The position numbers and the translations under genes were made by a program. The notes below the pieces were generated by a model that saw only the letters and a list, made by a program, of their open reading frames with translations, was not told the DNA's origin and did not search any database. From NCBI RefSeq assembly GCF_000380165.1, contig NZ_KB904656.1, forward strand, positions 45,394-109,393: a stretch of DNA of 64,000 bases. Direction: 5' to 3'. This document shows, piece by piece, positions 60,792-64,000 of this stretch. The number at the start of each line of letters is the position of its first letter. Within the stretch, counting starts at the first letter, position 1. This DNA comes from Wenjunlia vitaminophila DSM 41686 (GTDB lineage Bacteria; Actinomycetota; Actinomycetes; Streptomycetales; Streptomycetaceae).

Positions 60792-62426
60792 TCACCGCGG
60801 TGGCACGCCCACGCCGGTCCTCGACCCCCGGCGCTGCCTGACCACGCCGACGACCAGCACCAGCGCGCCCACCAGGACCGACATGGTCATCTGCTCGCGC
60901 CCGGCCTCCTCGGTGAACATGTAGGCCACCACGAACAGGATCAGTCCGATGGTGGCCCACGTCAGGTAGGGGAACAGCCACATCCGCACGGTCAGCCGGT
61001 GCGGCGCCTCCCGCTCCAGGATGCGTCGCATCCTGAGCTGTGACAGGCAGATCACCAGCCAGACGAACAGCGCCACCGCCCCGGAGGAGTTCAGCAGGAA
61101 CTCGAAGACGGTGTCCGGCGAGGTGTAGTTGAAGACCACCGCGACGAAGCCGAAGGCGACGGACGCCCAGATCGCCGCCGCCGGCACCCCCCGGCGGTTG
61201 ACCCTGCCGAACGCCGCCGGGGCGTCGCCCCGCCGCCCCAGTGAGAAGGCCATGCGGGACGCGGTGAACAGGCCGGAGTTCAGGCAGGAGAGCACCGCGG
61301 TCAGCACGATGACGTCCATCACCCGGGCGGCGCCGGGTATGCCCACCTCCTCGAGCACCGCCACGTAGGGACTCGTGCGCACCTCCTGGGAGTCCCAGGG
61401 CAGCAACGTCACCACGATCAGGATCGAGCCGAGGTAGAAGACGGCGATCCGCCAGATCACACTGTTGGTGGCCCGGCTCACCGCCTTCTCCGGTTCGGCG
61501 GACTCGCCCGCCGCCAGGGTGACGATCTCGCTGCCCATGAAGGAGAAGACCACCAGCAGCATCCCGGAGAGCACCGCTCCGTAACCGTCCGGCAGGAACC
61601 CGCCGTGGTCCAGCAGGTTGGCGGTGCCGACCGCCTCGGTGTCCGGCAGCACCCCGAACACGGCCAGCCCGCCCACCACGATGAACGCCGCGATGGCCAC
61701 CACCTTGATGCCGGCGAACCAGAACTCGAACTCCCCGTAGGAGCCGACCGAGAACAGGTTGGTGCCGGTCAGCAGCACCATCACCGCCAGCGCGAACGCC
61801 CACTGCGGTACGGCCGGGACCCAGTCGGTGAGGATGGCCGCGCCCGCGGTGGCCTCCACCGCCAGCACCACCACCCAGAAGAACCAGTACAGCCAGCCGA
61901 TGGTGAACCCGGCCCAGCGGCCGAGCGCCCGGTCCGCGTAGGCGGAGAACGAACCGCTGGTGGGATGGGCGGCGGCCATCTCGCCGAGCATCCGCATGAC
62001 GAGCACGACCAGCAGTCCGGCGAGTGCGTACGACAGGAGGATGCCGGGACCGGCGGCCCTGATCCCGGCCCCGGAGCCCACGAACAGACCGGCTCCGATC
62101 ACCCCGCCGATGGCGATCATGGACAGGTGGCGGCTCTTCAGCCCGGGCCGCAGACCGACGTCCTCCGGGCCGGCACCCTCCGGCGAACCAGGACCCTGCG
62201 ACGGGCCAGGACCCTCCGGCGAACCGGGACCCTGCGACGGGCCAGGACCTTCCGGCGAACCGGGGTCCTCGGCCGGACCGGGCTGTTCGGGTAAGCGGGC
62301 GTCCCCGGGCGAACCGGGGCCTTCGGGTAAGCCGGGACCGCCGGCTGGGTCGGGGCCACCAGGGGGCCCGGAGCCGTCGGCCGGGGGCGAGCCCCCGTTC
62401 CCCTTCGGTGATGCGTGCGGATTCAT
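60792..62426 (-). CDS. Amino-acid permease (APC superfamily, GabP/AnsP-like)
   Basis: 544 residues. The first 88 residues are a Pro/Gly/Ser/Glu-rich cytoplasmic extension with tandem 12-residue repeats (GSPEGPGPSQGP). The core begins LKSRHLSMIAIGGVIGAGLFVGSGAGIRAAGPG, the APC signature, and has twelve predicted helices with VVFSFMGSEIVTLAAGESAEPEKAVSRATNSVIWRI as the conserved amino-acid transporter motif. It would import an amino acid such as GABA, asparagine or proline with protons. The long repeated extension is unusual for the family. Confidence 0.91.
   Translation of the reverse strand: MNPHASPKGNGGSPPADGSGPPGGPDPAGGPGLPEGPGSPGDARLPEQPGPAEDPGSPEGPGPSQGPGSPEGPGPSQGPGSPEGAGPEDVGLRPGLKSRHLSMIAIGGVIGAGLFVGSGAGIRAAGPGILLSYALAGLLVVLVMRMLGEMAAAHPTSGSFSAYADRALGRWAGFTIGWLYWFFWVVVLAVEATAGAAILTDWVPAVPQWAFALAVMVLLTGTNLFSVGSYGEFEFWFAGIKVVAIAAFIVVGGLAVFGVLPDTEAVGTANLLDHGGFLPDGYGAVLSGMLLVVFSFMGSEIVTLAAGESAEPEKAVSRATNSVIWRIAVFYLGSILIVVTLLPWDSQEVRTSPYVAVLEEVGIPGAARVMDVIVLTAVLSCLNSGLFTASRMAFSLGRRGDAPAAFGRVNRRGVPAAAIWASVAFGFVAVVFNYTSPDTVFEFLLNSSGAVALFVWLVICLSQLRMRRILEREAPHRLTVRMWLFPYLTWATIGLILFVVAYMFTEEAGREQMTMSVLVGALVLVVGVVRQRRGSRTGVGVPPR
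62176..62265 (-). repeat. Tandem 36-bp repeats in the permease N-terminal coding region
   Basis: Two 36-bp units (62176-62211, 62212-62247) differ at one position, and a third, partial unit (62248-62265) follows. In protein they encode GSPEGPGPSQGP repeats. The flanks carry looser versions of the same PGxPEGPG pattern, so the tract grew by slippage or unequal exchange and may vary between strains. Confidence 0.8.
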
Positions 62427-62566
62427 TGTGACCGGAGATCCAACCGTGTCGGGGGCAAGGACAGGAGCGCCAGGTTCCAGTTTCCCGCGCCCGGCTCAAG
62501 CAGGGCTCGCGCCGGCTCGCCCGGCCCCGGTACGACGGGGCGGCCGGGGCGTGCGAAACTGCCCGC

Positions 62567-63052
62567 ATGCGCGTGTACCTCGGCTCGGACCACGCCGGCT
62601 TCGAGCTCAAGAACCATCTCGTCAACTGGCTGACCGCCAACGGGCACGAGCCCGTGGACTGCGGGCCGCTCATCCACGACCCCGCCGACGACTACCCGCC
62701 GTTCTGCCTGCGGGCCGCCGAGCGGACCGCCGCCGACCCCGACGCCCTGGGCATCGTCATCGGCGGTTCCGGCAACGGCGAGGCCATCGCGGCCAACAAG
62801 GTCAAGGGCGTGCGTGCCGCGCTGGCCTGGAGCGAGCAGACAGCGGTCCTCGCCCGCACGCACAACGACGCCAACGTGGTCAGCATCGGCGCCCGGATGC
62901 ACTCCGAGGCCGACGCCACCCGCTTCGTGGAGCTCTTCCTGACCACCGAGTACTCCGGGGACGAGCGGCACACCCGCCGCATCGACATGCTCACCGCCTA
63001 CGAGAACACCGGGGAACTGCCCCCACTGCCCGAGGGACACCCGCAGAGCTGA
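62567..63052 (+). CDS. rpiB: Ribose-5-phosphate isomerase B (RpiB/LacA/LacB family)
   Basis: 161 residues. RpiB motifs: MRVYLGSDHAGFELKNHL (phosphate and base site Asp-His), GIVIGGSGNGEAIAANKVKGVRAALAW and ARTHNDANVVSIGARM. It has a serine in the GGSGNG loop where E. coli RpiB has its catalytic Cys, the form normal for actinobacterial enzymes. It links ribose-5-P and ribulose-5-P in the pentose phosphate pathway. It overlaps the next gene by 1 bp. Confidence 0.94.
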   Translation: MRVYLGSDHAGFELKNHLVNWLTANGHEPVDCGPLIHDPADDYPPFCLRAAERTAADPDALGIVIGGSGNGEAIAANKVKGVRAALAWSEQTAVLARTHNDANVVSIGARMHSEADATRFVELFLTTEYSGDERHTRRIDMLTAYENTGELPPLPEGHPQS

Positions 63053-63867
63053 TGCCCGAAGGACACACCGTCCACCGGCTGGCCGCCGAGCACCTGCGGG
63101 AGTTCGGCGGTCGGGCGGTGCGCGCCAGCAGCCCCCAGGGACGGTTCGCCGCCGGGGCCAGCGTCATCGACGGACGGGTCCTGGACGGGGTGGACGCCCA
63201 CGGGAAGCACCTCTTCCTGGGTTTCGACACCGCCGGAGGGCACTGGCTCCACGTGCACCTCGGCCTCTACGGCACCGTCCGGTTCGGCCGGGGGCCGGCG
63301 CCGGACCCGGTCGGCGCGGTGAGGCTGCGACTGGCCAACGACACCGCCCACGCCGACCTGCGCGGCCCCACCGCCTGCGAACTGCTGACCCCCGAGGAGA
63401 AGCAGGCCCTGCACGCCCGCCTCGGACCTGACCCGCTGCGCCCCGGCGACGACGGGGAACGGGCCTGGCAACGGATATCGCGCAGCCGCAGCACCGTCGC
63501 CGTGCTGCTGATGGACCAGAAGGTCCTCGCCGGGGTCGGCAACATCTACCGGGCCGAAGTGCTGTTCCGGCACGGAATCGACCCCCGCCGCCCGGGCCGG
63601 GAACTGCGGCGCACCGAGTGGGACGCCGTCTGGGCCGACCTGGTCGCGTTGATGAACGAGGGGGTCAGGGGCGGACGCATCGACACCGTGCGCCCGGAAC
63701 ACACCCCGGAGGCGATGGGCCGACCGCCGCGGGTGGACGACCACGGCGGCGAGGTCTACGTCTACCGCCGCGCCGGGCAGCCCTGCCTGGTCTGCTCCAC
63801 CGAGGTCAGCACCGAGCCGGTGGCGGCCCGCAACCTCTTCTGGTGCCCCACCTGCCAGAAGGCCTGA
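63052..63867 (+). CDS. Formamidopyrimidine-DNA glycosylase/endonuclease VIII family (Nei-type)
   Basis: 271 residues. The N-terminus MPEGHTVHRLA gives the catalytic Pro2-Glu3 and the P-E-G-H of Nei-type enzymes. The helix-two-turn-helix region LMDQKVLAGVGNIYRAEVLFRHGIDP and a C-terminal zinc finger (CLVCSTEVSTEP...FWCPTC) are intact. It excises oxidised bases and nicks the DNA. The ATG shares its A with the rpiB stop; the rpiB-nei pair is familiar in Streptomyces. Confidence 0.93.
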   Translation: MPEGHTVHRLAAEHLREFGGRAVRASSPQGRFAAGASVIDGRVLDGVDAHGKHLFLGFDTAGGHWLHVHLGLYGTVRFGRGPAPDPVGAVRLRLANDTAHADLRGPTACELLTPEEKQALHARLGPDPLRPGDDGERAWQRISRSRSTVAVLLMDQKVLAGVGNIYRAEVLFRHGIDPRRPGRELRRTEWDAVWADLVALMNEGVRGGRIDTVRPEHTPEAMGRPPRVDDHGGEVYVYRRAGQPCLVCSTEVSTEPVAARNLFWCPTCQKA

Positions 63868-63924
63868 GCCCCTTCGCCGCAGGGAGCAGGCGCCCCCGTT
63901 CCCCTCGCGACGGCGGTGCGGCCC

Positions 63925-64000
63925 CTAGGGCCTGTCTGATGAGTAGCGTCGTCCGCCCGGAGGGCGGGGGTCGCGGCGTCTGGTGCGTGCGATCGCAAGG
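63925..64000. mobile_element. Possible left end of a repeated or insertion element
   Basis: After CTAG at 63925 the sequence becomes GGGCCTGTCTGATGAG, followed by a CCGCCC/GGGCGG hairpin (63953-63967) and CTGGTGCGTGCGATCGCAAGG. This resembles non-coding segments that accompany IS elements in Streptomyces genomes, as I recall them. The window ends before any transposase could be seen, so this is tentative. Confidence 0.25.

Overview
The window is chromosomal DNA of a high-GC actinomycete, almost certainly Streptomyces or a close relative. The evidence is very strong third-position G/C bias, many GTG starts, pervasive 4-bp start/stop overlaps, and typical families: an SsbB-like protein, DUF397, a PknG/GlnH/GlnX module, a mycothiol-linked DsbA-like protein and an LAXTG surface protein. 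No plasmid, phage or natural-product genes are visible.

Region 1 (1-12.3 kb) is one tightly coupled catabolic operon for a 6-deoxyhexose, best explained as L-fucose. It encodes an enolase-superfamily dehydratase (cut by the left edge), an RbsCCA-like ABC importer without its binding protein, a mutarotase, an SDR, an aldo/keto reductase, LutABC (L-lactate oxidation) and a fuconolactonase-like amidohydrolase. Two paralogous FCD-type GntR regulators face it. The non-phosphorylative fucose route ends in pyruvate plus L-lactate, which explains why lutABC sits inside the operon. A 45-codon stub resembling the start of a second, deleted fuconate dehydratase lies before the SDR. A tRNA-Arg(UCU) gene closes the region.

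Region 2 (12.9-22.1 kb) is housekeeping and cell-surface: two P-loop GTPases next to an SsbB-like protein, a thioester-domain surface protein with an LAETG sorting signal, EttA (ABC-F), a hotdog thioesterase and a conserved unknown.

Region 3 (22.2-26.9 kb, minus strand) is a three-gene coupled operon of unknown function. Its centrepiece is a 1,082-residue protein with two LamG domains, a central membrane segment and a C-terminal transglutaminase/papain-like domain, and no signal peptide. This is the strongest candidate for an undescribed system in the window.

Region 4 (27.1-38.4 kb, minus strand) is an extended PknG amino-acid-sensing module: GlnX membrane protein, GlnH-like binding protein, coiled-coil protein, PknG-like kinase, PP2C phosphatase, VWA protein, FHA protein and a truncated haemoglobin. 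The kinase, phosphatase and FHA protein all carry N-terminal zinc ribbons.

Region 5 (38.8-42.8 kb) holds an MscS channel, an HNH protein, a DUF4291 protein, and a decayed HATPase/HTH/DUF397 locus in which only the DUF397 gene is intact and a frameshifted GNAT gene lies where the middle has been lost.

Region 6 (42.9-64 kb) contains a secreted GDPD phosphodiesterase, a secreted GH84-like hexosaminidase with a DasR-like operator candidate, an amidase, 4-alpha-glucanotransferase, two aminopeptidase N paralogues around an AbiEi/DUF559-like gene, a DsbA-family protein with a CPWA active site, BioY, an amino-acid permease with a repeat-rich N-terminus, RpiB and an Nei/Fpg glycosylase. The last 75 bases may be the start of a repeated element.
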